This document shows, piece by piece, positions 10,711 to 19,322 of a stretch of 64,000 nt of DNA; position 1 is the first letter of the stretch; the number at the start of each line of letters is the position of its first letter. The notes below the pieces were generated by a model. It did no database searches. It was not told where the DNA came from and was given only the letters and a program-made list of their open reading frames with translations. The position numbers were made by a program, and so were the translations under genes. Source of the stretch: Billgrantia montanilacus. Its GTDB lineage: Bacteria > Pseudomonadota > Gammaproteobacteria > Pseudomonadales > Halomonadaceae. The stretch spans positions 245,812 to 309,811 of the forward strand of contig NZ_QPII01000004.1 of the NCBI RefSeq assembly GCF_003336675.1, in the 5' to 3' direction.

Positions 10711-11667
10711 GTGAGCGAGACGCCCCAGACGGACGCGCCTGAACAGCGTGACATGCCGGATGCCGCCGTTCCAGCGGAGGCCCTGGCGCGGTTGTTCGAC
10801 GAGCCGATCACCGAGCTGCCGGACGATCTCTATATTCCGCCGGAGGCGCTGCGGATATTCCTCGAGGCCTTCGAAGGCCCGCTGGACCTGCTGCTCTACC
10901 TGATCCGCCGCCAGAACCTGGATATCCTGGCCATCAATGTGGCCGCCATCACCCATCAGTACATCGAGTACGTGGAGCTGATGAAGGCCATGGAGATCGA
11001 GCTGGCCGGGGAGTACCTGCTGATGGCAGCGATGCTGGCCGAGATCAAGTCGCGCACCCTGTTGCCGCGCCCGGCCAAGGCGAACGGCGATGACGAGGAG
11101 GACGACCCGCGGGCCGAGCTGATCCGTCGCCTGCAGGAGTACGAGCAGCTCAAGAGTGCCGCCGAGGCGCTGGCCGAGCTGCCGCGGGTGGGGCGCGACT
11201 GGTTCCCGGCCCGCGCCGCGTTGCCGCCGCTGCAGGCCCGGGTGCTTCATCCCGATGTTGAGCTCGATGAGCTTCTCGGTGCCCTGGCCGGCATCCTGCG
11301 GCGTGCCGAACTCAACCAGGCGCACCATATCGGTCGCGAGACGCTCTCCACCCGGGAGCGGATGCTGGCGATCATGGAGCGGCTGACCCACGAGCACTAC
11401 ACGCCCTTCGAAGCGCTGTTCACGCTGGAGGAGGGCAGGGCCGGGGTGATCGTCACCTTCATGGCGATCCTGGAGCTGGCCAAGGAAGCCATGATCGAGA
11501 TCGTTCAGAATGCGCCGCTCTCGCCGATCCATGTGCGCGCGCGAGCGCCGCGAGAGGAGGCGGGTGAGGCGGCTTTCGACGATGAGGGCGCCGATGGCGA
11601 AGGCCCCTATGATGTCGAGAGCCCCTTCGAAGAGGAGATCGACATGCCCCAGGAGGGAGAGGCATGA
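10711..11667 (+). CDS. scpA: Segregation and condensation protein A
   Basis: A 318-residue kleisin of the SMC-ScpAB chromosome condensation complex. It starts at GTG with GAGAGG about ten bases upstream. The N-terminal kleisin helix bundle contains LEAFEGPLDLLLYLIRRQ (about residues 50-67), the family hallmark, followed by the ISxR-type segment ending in AEIKSRTLLPRP. A C-terminal winged-helix part is followed by a strongly acidic tail (about residues 265-318). Its stop overlaps the scpB start as ATGA, so the two subunits are probably made together. No smc gene is visible nearby. Confidence 0.95.
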   Translation: MSETPQTDAPEQRDMPDAAVPAEALARLFDEPITELPDDLYIPPEALRIFLEAFEGPLDLLLYLIRRQNLDILAINVAAITHQYIEYVELMKAMEIELAGEYLLMAAMLAEIKSRTLLPRPAKANGDDEEDDPRAELIRRLQEYEQLKSAAEALAELPRVGRDWFPARAALPPLQARVLHPDVELDELLGALAGILRRAELNQAHHIGRETLSTRERMLAIMERLTHEHYTPFEALFTLEEGRAGVIVTFMAILELAKEAMIEIVQNAPLSPIHVRARAPREEAGEAAFDDEGADGEGPYDVESPFEEEIDMPQEGEA

Positions 11668-12581
11668 GCGCCATGGAGCTGCCGGACAGCCTCGACGAGA
11701 TCCTCGAGGCGGCCCTGCTGGCGGCAGCGGAACCGCTGTCGCTGGAGCGTCTCGAAAGCCTGTTCGACGATAACGAGCGACCGCCGCGGCGTGCCCTGCG
11801 TGAAGCGCTGGTGCGCGTCGAGGGGCGCCACGAGACGGGAGCCATGGAGCTGATCGAGACCGCCTCCGGCTACCAGCTGCGTATCCGGCCGCGTCTCTCA
11901 CCCTGGGTCTCCCGCCTGTGGGACGAGCGGCCCCAGCGCTATTCGCGGGCGCTGCTCGAGACCCTGGCGCTGATCGCCTATCGGCAACCGGTGACCCGCG
12001 GCGATATCGAGGAGGTGCGGGGCGTGGCGGTGAGCAGCTCGATCATGCGCACGCTGGCCGAACGGGGCTGGATTCGCGTGGTCGGCCACCGGGATGTACC
12101 GGGCCGACCGGCGGTCTATGCCACTACCCGTTCGTTCCTCGACGATTTCGGACTCAAGACCCTGGACGAGCTGCCCCCCATGCACGAATTGAAAGGGGTG
12201 GCGGAGCCCTTCTTCGAGGACGAGGCGCCGCCTCCGCCCAGCCCCATTCTGGCCCAGGCGGACGAGCCGGTCGAAGAGCCGGCTGAGGAGACAGAGGAGC
12301 GTCCGGGCGCCGGAGACGAGGCAGGTGCTGGCGAGGTGAGCGACGAAGCGCCCGACAGCCGGGAGAAGACAGCGCTGGCGGCCACGCGAGAAAGTGGCGA
12401 GAATCACGACACGACGGCCGGGATGGCCGACGCGACACACGCCGGGAAGGCGTCCGACAGGCCCGGGCTGAGCTTTGCCGATCTGGAAGCCCGCCTGGCC
12501 GAACGTGCCCGCACCAGCGTCGATGATGACGGCGGAGCGGGGGCGGAATCCACACCTGATGAGACATCTGACGAACCATGA
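11664..12581 (+). CDS. scpB: Segregation and condensation protein B
   Basis: A 305-residue ScpB, the winged-helix partner that dimerises and binds the ScpA C-terminus. Residues about 10-90 and 95-180 form the two winged-helix domains, with the conserved [20 protein letters not shown] segment near residues 100-120. The family core ends near residue 180. The remaining roughly 120 residues are a low-complexity, acidic, Pro/Glu/Ala-rich tail unlike E. coli-size relatives. Start and stop both overlap neighbours (ATGA with scpA and with rluB), making a three-gene translationally coupled operon. Confidence 0.94.
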   Translation: MSAMELPDSLDEILEAALLAAAEPLSLERLESLFDDNERPPRRALREALVRVEGRHETGAMELIETASGYQLRIRPRLSPWVSRLWDERPQRYSRALLETLALIAYRQPVTRGDIEEVRGVAVSSSIMRTLAERGWIRVVGHRDVPGRPAVYATTRSFLDDFGLKTLDELPPMHELKGVAEPFFEDEAPPPPSPILAQADEPVEEPAEETEERPGAGDEAGAGEVSDEAPDSREKTALAATRESGENHDTTAGMADATHAGKASDRPGLSFADLEARLAERARTSVDDDGGAGAESTPDETSDEP

Positions 12582-13435
12582 CGACCACCACGGAAAAACT
12601 GCAGAAGGTACTGGCCCGCGCCGGGCTGGGCTCGCGTCGCGAAATGGAAACCGCCATCGCGGCGGGTCGCGTCAAGATCAATGGCAAGCTGGCCACCCTG
12701 GGTGACCGCATCGAGATGCGCGACCGGGTCAGCTTCGACGACCGCCCCGTCACCCTGCGTGGCGTCGAGGAGACTCCCCGACGGGTGATCATGTACAACA
12801 AGCCGGAAGGCGAGCTGTGCACCCGCAAGGACCCGGAAGGGCGGCGTACCGTGTTCGAGCGCCTGCCGCGCCTGAAAGGCGAGCGCTGGGTCGCCATAGG
12901 GCGCCTGGACATCAACACCAGCGGCTTGTTGCTGTTCACCACCGACGGTGAGCTGGCCAATCGCCTCATGCACCCTTCCACGCAGGTGGAGCGTGAGTAC
13001 GCCGTGCGGGTCATGGGCGAGGTGAAGAAGGAGCAGGTCGTGGCCATGGTCCAGGGCGTCATGCTCGAGGATGGCCCGGCACGCTTCACCGATGTGCAGG
13101 AGTTCGGCGGCGAAGGTATCAACACCTGGTTCCATGTGGTGATCACCGAAGGCCGCAATCGGGAAGTGCGGCGTCTTTGGGAGTCCCAGGGGCTGACGGT
13201 GAGCCGTCTGAAGCGTGTGCGCTACGGCAATATCTTCCTCGACAAGCGGGCCAAGGCCGGTGAGTGGGTGGAGCTCACCCAGGCCGAGATCGACGACCTG
13301 GCCGAGAGTGCGGGCCTGGCCTCGCGCAAGGTGCCGGAGCTGACGCCCGACGAAAAGAACCGCTGGAGTCGCGACAAGAACAAGCGCCGGCCGGTACAGG
13401 CGATGCGCAAGCCGAAGAGTCCTCGCAGCCGCTGA
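12578..13435 (+). CDS. rluB: 23S rRNA pseudouridine(2605) synthase
   Basis: A 285-residue RsuA-family pseudouridine synthase. An S4 RNA-binding domain covers about residues 5-65, followed by the synthase domain with the catalytic Asp111 in [13 protein letters not shown]. Further motifs are [10 protein letters not shown] and [13 protein letters not shown]. The C-terminal tail is lysine/arginine-rich and may bind rRNA. It is assigned to RluB rather than RsuA or RluE by overall similarity and by the scpA-scpB-rluB context common in proteobacteria. The start overlaps scpB as ATGA. Confidence 0.93.
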   Translation: MTTTTEKLQKVLARAGLGSRREMETAIAAGRVKINGKLATLGDRIEMRDRVSFDDRPVTLRGVEETPRRVIMYNKPEGELCTRKDPEGRRTVFERLPRLKGERWVAIGRLDINTSGLLLFTTDGELANRLMHPSTQVEREYAVRVMGEVKKEQVVAMVQGVMLEDGPARFTDVQEFGGEGINTWFHVVITEGRNREVRRLWESQGLTVSRLKRVRYGNIFLDKRAKAGEWVELTQAEIDDLAESAGLASRKVPELTPDEKNRWSRDKNKRRPVQAMRKPKSPRSR

Positions 13436-13477
13436 GCCGGTCGGGGGGAAGTCGGCGGATAGGTTGCCAAAAACCCC

Positions 13478-13506
13478 TTGCTTTCAGTGGGCTGGATGGG
13501 TAATAT
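13478..13506 (+). promoter_or_regulatory. Sigma-70 promoter of the tRNA-Lys operon
   Basis: TTGCTT (13478-13483) and TAATAT (13501-13506) are separated by exactly 17 bases. A GC-rich discriminator (CTGCCCCC) follows, as expected for stringently controlled stable-RNA promoters. Transcription would start near 13513, just ahead of the first tRNA. Confidence 0.75.
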
Positions 13507-13522
13507 CTGCCCCCGTTCGGAC

Positions 13523-13598
13523 GGGTCGTTAGCTCAGTTGGTAGAGCAGTTGGCTTTTAACCAATTGGTCGTAGGTTCGAATCCTACACGACCCACCA
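13523..13598 (+). tRNA. tRNA-Lys (anticodon TTT), copy 1
   Basis: A 76-nt cloverleaf with encoded CCA. The acceptor arms are GGGTCGT/ACGACCC, the D-loop contains AGTTGGTA, the anticodon loop is CTTTTAA, and the T-loop is TTCGAAT. The anticodon TTT reads AAA and AAG lysine codons. It is identical to the second copy 30 bases downstream. Confidence 0.97.
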
Positions 13599-13628
13599 TC
13601 CGGACCTGTATGCTTGCACGCGAGCACC

Positions 13629-13704
13629 GGGTCGTTAGCTCAGTTGGTAGAGCAGTTGGCTTTTAACCAATTGGTCGTAGGTTCGAATCCTACACGACCC
13701 ACCA
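13629..13704 (+). tRNA. tRNA-Lys (anticodon TTT), copy 2
   Basis: An exact 76-nt copy of the preceding tRNA, with the same arms and encoded CCA. It lies in the same transcription unit, between the shared promoter and the perfect terminator at 13737. Confidence 0.97.
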
Positions 13705-13736
13705 GACATCGGTTCCAGTGATTCACTGAAACCCAA

Positions 13737-13766
13737 CAAGAAAGGGCCCTGATGGGCCCTTTCTTG
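13737..13766 (+). terminator. tRNA operon terminator
   Basis: A perfect 13-bp inverted repeat CAAGAAAGGGCCC / GGGCCCTTTCTTG with loop TGAT, followed by TTTGCTGACG. The decanucleotide TTTGCTGACG occurs twice just after it. It also lies downstream of the convergent secreted-protein gene and may serve both strands. Confidence 0.85.
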
Positions 13767-13807
13767 TTTGCTGACGTTTGTTTGCTGACGGCTGTGCTGC
13801 GCTCTCC

Positions 13808-15118
13808 TCAATCCTCCACTCGTATCCGGCCAAGGCTATAGTCGCCGCCATGATTGGCAAGTACGAAGCCCTGGAAGCGCTCGCGAAAACGGGTGTCCCG
13901 TGCCTGGATGACACGACGCCCGTCGACGCTGATTCGCATTTCACCGTCCTCGTCGCGGGCCCAGGTCAGGATATGAAAACTGTCGTCCTCGAGGTTGATT
14001 GCCCCATCGCTGCTGGCGATCACGTCGCTTCCGTCGCTGGTGACCCTTATCAGGCTCAGCCCGGGGCGCGAACCGGGGCGATAGACAAGCCGGTAACCGC
14101 CGCCTGGACGGTCGCCCTGAAAGACCCCCATCTCGAGACTGCCCATATTTTGGCGGGATGCCAGCTCCAGCTCCATTTCGAAGGCGTTACGGATCGGCGA
14201 GGAAACGAAGATCCTGGCGGTTTCTGCGGCTGCCGGCGCCTCTTCGGGTCGAACGTTGCCCGTCTGTTCGAGGAACAGTTTCAACATGGCAAGGCCGATG
14301 TCCTCGGGCCGGTCGGAGTGCAGGCTCGGTCCCGTCGAGGCGCCCTCTTCCGGAATCCCGACCACGCTGCGCAAGCCGTTGCGATCGATGCTGAACTCAC
14401 CGCTGAGCACCGTCCAGGCAGGGTTGCGACGGTAGTCGCCGTCGCTGAAGTCGTCGTCCAGGGCGATACGAGGTGAGGCCGTGGGTGGCGGCGGTGCAGT
14501 TGCCGTCACCGCTGTCCTCTCCGTCTGGCGTAGCCGTCTCAGCAGGTCAGCCGTGGCGTGGCCATCCTGCGCCATGTCCATGTCGGCCTGGTACTCGTGT
14601 ATCGCGTTGCGGGTCCGGCGCCCCATGACGCCATCCGCCGGGCCGGCGTCATAGCCGAGTCGATTGAGCTCGCGCTGTATTTCGGCCACGCCTTGCCGAC
14701 CCGACAAGGTCTCGATGTCGGGCCGCGATGGGGGTGTCGCCTGTGAGGAAGGTGCCTCTTCCGGCTGCCAGGCGCGGGCTGTCTGTTGAGCCTCGCTGAT
14801 CTGCTGCGCGGTCATCCGTGCCGCTACTGCATCCCGCGCGTCGGCGGCACGGCGGTGCCCGCGAGCCGCCGCGAGGTTGTACCATTTGTGCGCTTCCACG
14901 AAGTCCTGAAGCGTCCCATGGCCGGCCTCGTGCATTTGCCCCAGCATGTACTGGGCTTCGGGGTCGCCGCTGGTGGCAAGCCGGTCGAACATCTGCAACG
15001 CCTGGCGGTAATCCTGCCGCTCGTAGGTCTGCAGGGCCTCGGTGTAGCGCTCATCGGCACTGGCCAGCGCGATGTGGCCGACCAGCAGGAGTAGGAGCAG
15101 GCTTGCTTTGATGATCAC
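13808..15118 (-). CDS. Secreted Sel1-repeat, peptidoglycan-binding-like protein with C-terminal sandwich domain
   Basis: A 436-residue exported protein of unknown role. The frame stays open to 15184, but a GTG at 15118 has GGAGG seven bases upstream and is followed at once by a signal peptide (IIKASLLLLLLVGHIALASA). Residues about 22-90 hold Sel1/TPR-like helices (YMLGQMHEAGHG, AHKWYNLAAARGH). Residues about 135-200 match a PG_binding_1 fold (IQRELNRLGYDAGPADGVMG, a nine-turn pattern). A Pro/Thr linker leads to a beta-rich C-terminal part (about 215-436) resembling LamG or DUF1080-type jelly rolls. The likely site is the periplasm, bound to the wall. Monocistronic. Confidence 0.75.
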   Translation of the reverse strand: MIIKASLLLLLLVGHIALASADERYTEALQTYERQDYRQALQMFDRLATSGDPEAQYMLGQMHEAGHGTLQDFVEAHKWYNLAAARGHRRAADARDAVAARMTAQQISEAQQTARAWQPEEAPSSQATPPSRPDIETLSGRQGVAEIQRELNRLGYDAGPADGVMGRRTRNAIHEYQADMDMAQDGHATADLLRRLRQTERTAVTATAPPPPTASPRIALDDDFSDGDYRRNPAWTVLSGEFSIDRNGLRSVVGIPEEGASTGPSLHSDRPEDIGLAMLKLFLEQTGNVRPEEAPAAAETARIFVSSPIRNAFEMELELASRQNMGSLEMGVFQGDRPGGGYRLVYRPGSRPGLSLIRVTSDGSDVIASSDGAINLEDDSFHILTWARDEDGEMRISVDGRRVIQARDTRFRERFQGFVLANHGGDYSLGRIRVED

Positions 15119-15205
15119 GGGGGGCCTCCAGTGAATGGGGTCTGCGACCTGCAGTCGCCGGGTCTCACCGTGCTGCCTTGCCATTCCACTTTGTTCTGGC
15201 TTGTC

Positions 15206-15280
15206 TCAACGAAGGCCGAGTACGGACAGAATCACCAGCACGATGACGACGGCGCCGACGATATAAACGATGTTGTTCAT
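15206..15280 (-). CDS. 24-residue single-span membrane peptide
   Basis: The ATG at 15280 is preceded by AGAGGT about eight bases upstream. The peptide starts MNNIVYIVGAVVIVLVILS and ends LGLR before TGA. It is almost entirely a membrane helix with a basic end. Peptides of very similar appearance (MNNI-YIVG...) are common, usually unannotated, in Halomonas and Pseudomonas by general recollection. No function is known. It sits alone between the secreted Sel1 protein and the diguanylate cyclase gene, in the same orientation. Confidence 0.65.
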   Translation of the reverse strand: MNNIVYIVGAVVIVLVILSVLGLR

Positions 15281-15504
15281 GAAGTGTACCTCTGCGGCGC
15301 ATGTTCCTGTTTCAGGATGCTGCGGGATGGTTCGTGTTCTGATGGCGTCGCAGTCCTTGCGACGCGTAGCGTAACTCCCTGTACCGGCTGTTCCTTGCCT
15401 CGCTCACACCAAGGATATGTCTTAAGCGGACCTCGGTCTGTGCGGTGGCGAACACATGGCCCGTCAACGGATCAATTAGACTTTGCGCTACCGAGCGGAC
15501 GGCG

Positions 15505-16851
15505 CTAATGGTCGAGCAGCATGTCACCGTTATAAAACCGGTAGTTGTTGCGACCCTCGCGCTTGATACGGTACATCGCGGTGTCAGCGCAATGGATCAG
15601 TTCCTCTGGGGTGGTACCGTTGTCCGGATACAGGCTGATGCCCAGGCTGACCGTAATGTGGACCGCTTCTTCGCCAATGGGGTGTGGCGGCAGCAAGGCC
15701 TCGAAGATGGCCTCGGTTACCCTGCGGGCATCATTGATGTCATGCAGCTCGGTCAACAGAATCACGAACTCGTCACCGCCAAGGCGGCAGACCGTGTCGG
15801 TATCGCGCACGCAGCCTTTCAGTCGTCTGGCAACGGACTGCAGGAGGGTATCGCCGGCAGCGTGGCCCAGGCGGTCATTGATGGCCTTGAAGGCATCGAG
15901 GTCGATGAACAGCAGGGCCACATGCTGACGATGTCGCCGGGCCAGGCCGATAGCGCGCTCCAGGCGCTCATCCAACAGCACTCGGTTGGGTAGATCGGTC
16001 AGGGAATCGTGCTGAGCCAGATGCGCCATGCGACTGGAGATGGCGAAGGACTTGCTGACGTGGTGAAATATGATCACCGCTCCAGTGACCTGACCGTTGC
16101 GGTCGCGAATCGGAGCGGCGGAATCCTCGATCGCCAGTTCGCTGTGATCGCGCCCAACCAGGATCGTGCCCATTGCCAGGCCGACAATACGGTTCTCATC
16201 GATGGCTCGCCGGGCAGGGTCGCTGGCAGATTGGCGTGACTTGTGCTCTATGATACGAAAGACATCGGAAATGGGCAGGCCCAGGGCGCTTTCCTGCGTC
16301 CAGCCGGTCATCTCCTCGGCTACCCGGTTCAGGTAGGTCACTCGGCATTCAATATCGGTAGAGATGACGGCATCACCGATCGAGTTCAGCGTGACCTGAG
16401 CTCGCTCCTTCTCGTGATACAGGGCCTCCTCCGCAGCGTGCAGCATACCGTCATCATGCTTTCGCACGGTAATGTCTTCCACGGTCAGGATGTGGCCTTG
16501 GTCTCCGGGCAGGTGTGCAGCATTGATGCTGAGCCATGCAATACTGCTGTCGGGACGCAGAATGCGCGCCTCGATATGACAGGGTGTGCCGCTGTCGAAG
16601 GCTTGCTGCCACTCACGCTTGGCTCGCGTGCGATCGTCAGGATGTAGCGCATCCACCCAGTGGCTACCCTGCAGCGAGGCAGCCGCTGTGCCGATAATGC
16701 TGATGTATGCAGCATTGCCGTGTCGGCCGTTGCCCTGTCTGTCGGTGATCAAGGTTCCAATAGGCAGTGCGTCACTTATGGCGTAGAGCTGCGAGTCTAG
16801 CTCGTAATGCACGTGTTTGGGCGCTGGACTTGCTGTCATAAGTCGGTCCAT
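15505..16851 (-). CDS. PAS-PAS-GGDEF diguanylate cyclase
   Basis: A 448-residue protein predicted to make cyclic di-GMP. The first PAS domain covers about residues 18-130, with the PAC ending DITVRK, and the second about 145-270. The GGDEF domain covers about 275-445. The active-site motif GGDEF is intact (358-362), and the inhibitory I-site RxxD is present at 349-352 with the canonical five-residue spacing, so product inhibition is likely. No transmembrane segment is seen, so it is a cytosolic sensor. There is no EAL domain. It is divergent from the first Crp/Fnr-like regulator, sharing the 16852-17062 region where a TATAAC box lies at 16993. Confidence 0.9.
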   Translation of the reverse strand: MDRLMTASPAPKHVHYELDSQLYAISDALPIGTLITDRQGNGRHGNAAYISIIGTAAASLQGSHWVDALHPDDRTRAKREWQQAFDSGTPCHIEARILRPDSSIAWLSINAAHLPGDQGHILTVEDITVRKHDDGMLHAAEEALYHEKERAQVTLNSIGDAVISTDIECRVTYLNRVAEEMTGWTQESALGLPISDVFRIIEHKSRQSASDPARRAIDENRIVGLAMGTILVGRDHSELAIEDSAAPIRDRNGQVTGAVIIFHHVSKSFAISSRMAHLAQHDSLTDLPNRVLLDERLERAIGLARRHRQHVALLFIDLDAFKAINDRLGHAAGDTLLQSVARRLKGCVRDTDTVCRLGGDEFVILLTELHDINDARRVTEAIFEALLPPHPIGEEAVHITVSLGISLYPDNGTTPEELIHCADTAMYRIKREGRNNYRFYNGDMLLDH

Positions 16852-17062
16852 GACTTACTCCGTCAGTGCTACGTCAGTGGAACACCCGTAGCTGATAACC
16901 AGCCGGCAGGTTGGAACGGATATCTGGGAGGCTAGCCGTGCATCCCGTTTCACTCCGTGCGCTAGCGTACATAGCAATTGCTTGTTGTTCGCTATAACGT
17001 ATGCGTCAGGACCACTATTTCTCCCGCGCTCGGGGAGCTTTCCCGATACAGGAGTGTCAGTC

Positions 17063-17782
17063 ATGGCCCTGCGACAAGACCCGCGCCAGAATCACTTGCT
17101 GGCGGCCCTGCCGACGGATGAATACCAGCGCCTGGCGCCCCACCTCAAGCGGGTCGAATTGACGCTGGGGGAATCGCTGGCCGAGTCGGGAAAGGTGATG
17201 CGCCATGTCTATTTCCCGGTGGATTGCATCGTATCGCTGCTATGCGTCATGGATGATGGTGACTCGACGGAAATTGCCGTCGTCGCTGGCGAGGGTATTG
17301 TCGGCATCGCGCTTTTCATGGGAGGAGAGTCCACGCCGAGCCGTGCCATCGTGCAGAGTGCCGGCAGCGCCTACCGTCTCGATGGGCAACTGCTGAAGGA
17401 CGAGTTTGACCGTGCATCAACGTTACAGTATCTGTTATTGCGTTACACCCAGGCGCTGATCACCCAGATGGCCCAGACAGCGGTATGCAACCGACACCAC
17501 AGCCTGGATCAACAGCTGTGTCGCTGGCTGTTGTTGAGCCTGGATCGCTTGCCGGTCAACGAGCTGGTCATGACCCAGGAGCTGATCGCCAACATGCTTG
17601 GCGTCCGCCGAGAAGGGGTCACCGAGGCAGCCGGCAAGCTGCAGCGGGCCGGACTGATTTCCTACCGCCGCGGTCACATCAGCATTCTGGACAGGCCTGG
17701 CCTGGAAGAACGTGTCTGTGAGTGCTACACGGTCGTCAAGAAGGAGTATGACCGCCTGCTGAGCCATCATCGCCGCGGATGA
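17063..17782 (+). CDS. Crp/Fnr-family transcriptional regulator, paralog 1
   Basis: A 239-residue regulator. GGAG lies eight bases before the ATG at 17063. Residues about 1-150 form a cyclic-nucleotide-binding-type beta barrel (HVYFPVDCIVSLL, VVAGEGIVGI). It lacks the RA/S phosphate-binding cassette of cAMP-binding Crp and has no Fnr-type cysteine cluster, so the ligand is unknown. Residues about 165-235 hold a winged helix with the recognition segment ELIANMLGVRREGVTEAAG. The next gene is a clear paralog in the same orientation. Small regulators of this type often control stress or metabolic genes, but no operator was identified. Confidence 0.88.
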   Translation: MALRQDPRQNHLLAALPTDEYQRLAPHLKRVELTLGESLAESGKVMRHVYFPVDCIVSLLCVMDDGDSTEIAVVAGEGIVGIALFMGGESTPSRAIVQSAGSAYRLDGQLLKDEFDRASTLQYLLLRYTQALITQMAQTAVCNRHHSLDQQLCRWLLLSLDRLPVNELVMTQELIANMLGVRREGVTEAAGKLQRAGLISYRRGHISILDRPGLEERVCECYTVVKKEYDRLLSHHRRG

Positions 17783-17998
17783 GGGCCCCTTTCCTTATCG
17801 GGCCGGGCGGGTTCTCGCGCCGTGCCCGGCCCGCGTATGTATCCTGGCGCACCGACGGCATGGTGAAGGACATGCCAGTGTTCTCTTGTCGGACTATTGG
17901 TAATTCCCTGATCCCCCCTCGCTGGCTGCCGTCGAGATCGGAGCCCAGTGATTGCTTGCCATGTGCCCATGCCGATGTTTTCAACCGGGAGCGCGCCC

Positions 17999-18769
17999 AT
18001 GAAGCCTTCACCCCCAAGCCCGATGACCAATCACCTTATCGACAAGTTGCCGCAACAAGAGAGAGCATCTTTCCTTGCCGATTGCCAGGCCATCGACCTG
18101 GTGTTCGGAGAAGTGATTACCGAGCACGGTGGGCGGATTTCGCATGTCCATTTTCCCCTCGACAGCTTCATCTCCCAGATTGCCAACCTGAGTAGTGACC
18201 GGGAGCAACTGGAAGTGGCGATGGTCGGGAGTGAAGGGATGTTGGGAGCGCCCCTGATTCTGGGGGTCGATGAATCACCCTGGCTCGCACTGGTACAGGG
18301 TGCCGGCCCGGCGCTGCGCATGCCGGCGGTTGTCTTTGGTCGCCACCTTGCGCAGAGCCCCACGCTTCAGTCGCTACTCAAGCGCTATCTCTATGTGGTC
18401 ATGCACCAGCTTTCCCGGGTGGCGGCATGTACCCACTTCCATCAGGTCGAGGCCCGTCTGGCGCGCTGGCTGTTGATGACCCAGGATCGTGCGCACTCGG
18501 ATGAGCTGCATCTTACCCACGAGTTCCTGGCCATGATGCTGGGTGTGCGTCGCGCCGGCATCACCCTGGCTGCCATGGCACTTCAGTCGCGCCGACTGAT
18601 TCGCTATCAGCGAGGAGACATCGTGGTGCTGGACCGAACGGGTCTGATCGAGGCTTCCTGCGGCTGCTATGCCTCCGATCGCAGCCTCTACTGTCGGGTC
18701 ATCAACGGAGGTGGCAAAGCACGAGATCGGCTGGCGCGCTCTGGGGAGGCGTCAGCCGAAAAATCATGA
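17999..18769 (+). CDS. Crp/Fnr-family transcriptional regulator, paralog 2
   Basis: A 256-residue paralog of the preceding regulator. The frame stays open to 17948; the ATG at 17999 follows GGGAG and is preferred, while ATG 18023 is possible. The N-terminal sensor barrel has HVHFPLDSFISQI and VGSEGMLGAPL. The helix-turn-helix is EFLAMMLGVRRAGITLAAM, very similar to paralog 1 (MLGVRR-G-T-AA), so they may read related sites. It again lacks canonical cAMP contacts and cysteine ligands. The last 46 bases of the gene reappear, diverged, at 27352. Confidence 0.85.
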   Translation: MKPSPPSPMTNHLIDKLPQQERASFLADCQAIDLVFGEVITEHGGRISHVHFPLDSFISQIANLSSDREQLEVAMVGSEGMLGAPLILGVDESPWLALVQGAGPALRMPAVVFGRHLAQSPTLQSLLKRYLYVVMHQLSRVAACTHFHQVEARLARWLLMTQDRAHSDELHLTHEFLAMMLGVRRAGITLAAMALQSRRLIRYQRGDIVVLDRTGLIEASCGCYASDRSLYCRVINGGGKARDRLARSGEASAEKS

Positions 18770-18771
18770 GG
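18726..18771 (+). repeat. Imperfect direct repeat, copy A
   Basis: 46 bases covering the end of the second Crp/Fnr-like gene and its stop codon match 27352-27399 at 41 of 46 aligned bases, plus a 2-base gap. The match begins ATCGGCTGGCGCGC and ends GAATCATGAGG or AAATCATGAGG. Similarity fades on both sides. Confidence 0.7.
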
Positions 18772-18872
18772 TGACGATAGCATTTAGTTTCAGGCCTAGC
18801 CCCGATTGTCGCCTTCGGCGGCATGCCAGGCAGTTTCGTCGCCACCGGTTTTGGCATCCTGCAAGCCGAGGA

Positions 18873-19157
18873 TTACCGGCGTCGCCTCAGTGACGAGTAC
18901 AGCGCGCCAGCGACAAAGGCCATGCCAATGGACATTAGCGGGTTCTCGCGGACGTGGGTACTCACGCGCTCGAGTACATCATCGGCCCGTTGGCGCCCAT
19001 GGACGGCCACCTCGCGAACGCGCTCTTCGGCGCGGGATGCCTGCTCCCGAGTGTATTCCTCAGCCTTGCCAGCGGTGTCGGCGGCCCTGTCCACCGCTTC
19101 ATGAGCCTTGCTCGCAACCTGATCGATGGTCTCGTGTCCGCTTTCTTTCATCGCCAT
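18873..19157 (-). CDS. DUF883 (ElaB/YqjD-type) membrane-tethered protein
   Basis: A 94-residue protein with AAGGAG upstream of the ATG. Residues 1-70 are a charged amphipathic helix rich in Ala, Glu, Asp and Arg (HEAVDRAADTAGKAEEY), and residues about 72-90 are a single membrane span (PLMSIGMAFVAGALYSSL) with a basic RRRR end. This is the ElaB/YqjD/YgaM layout. In E. coli these proteins are RpoS-induced, sit in the inner membrane and bind ribosomes in stationary phase. Assignment is by layout and sequence style. It lies convergent to the second Crp/Fnr-like regulator. Confidence 0.85.
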   Translation of the reverse strand: MAMKESGHETIDQVASKAHEAVDRAADTAGKAEEYTREQASRAEERVREVAVHGRQRADDVLERVSTHVRENPLMSIGMAFVAGALYSSLRRRR

Positions 19158-19288
19158 GATCGTACTCTCCTTGTCACTGTGTAGACGGGTGAAGATGACC
19201 TGTCAGGTATGACGCTTATCGTCGCCAATGGTTTCTCTGATATCTGCCGGTCGATTCCATCAGGCCAGATCGTGGTATTCAGTCACCT

Positions 19289-19305
19289 GGGGGCGATGTG
19301 CCCCC
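19289..19305 (-). terminator. Candidate hairpin after the CheB-CheR fusion gene
   Basis: GGGGGC, loop GATGT, GCCCCC lies 18 bases past the fusion-gene stop on the minus strand. No clear T-tract follows on that strand. Confidence 0.4.
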
Positions 19306-19322
19306 GGTGGCTGTAGTGTAGA

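Noticed and set aside
13523..13704. tRNA pair as an integration site
   Set aside because: No integrase, partial tRNA copy or mobile gene follows. Two complete tRNA copies with promoter and terminator are an ordinary duplication.
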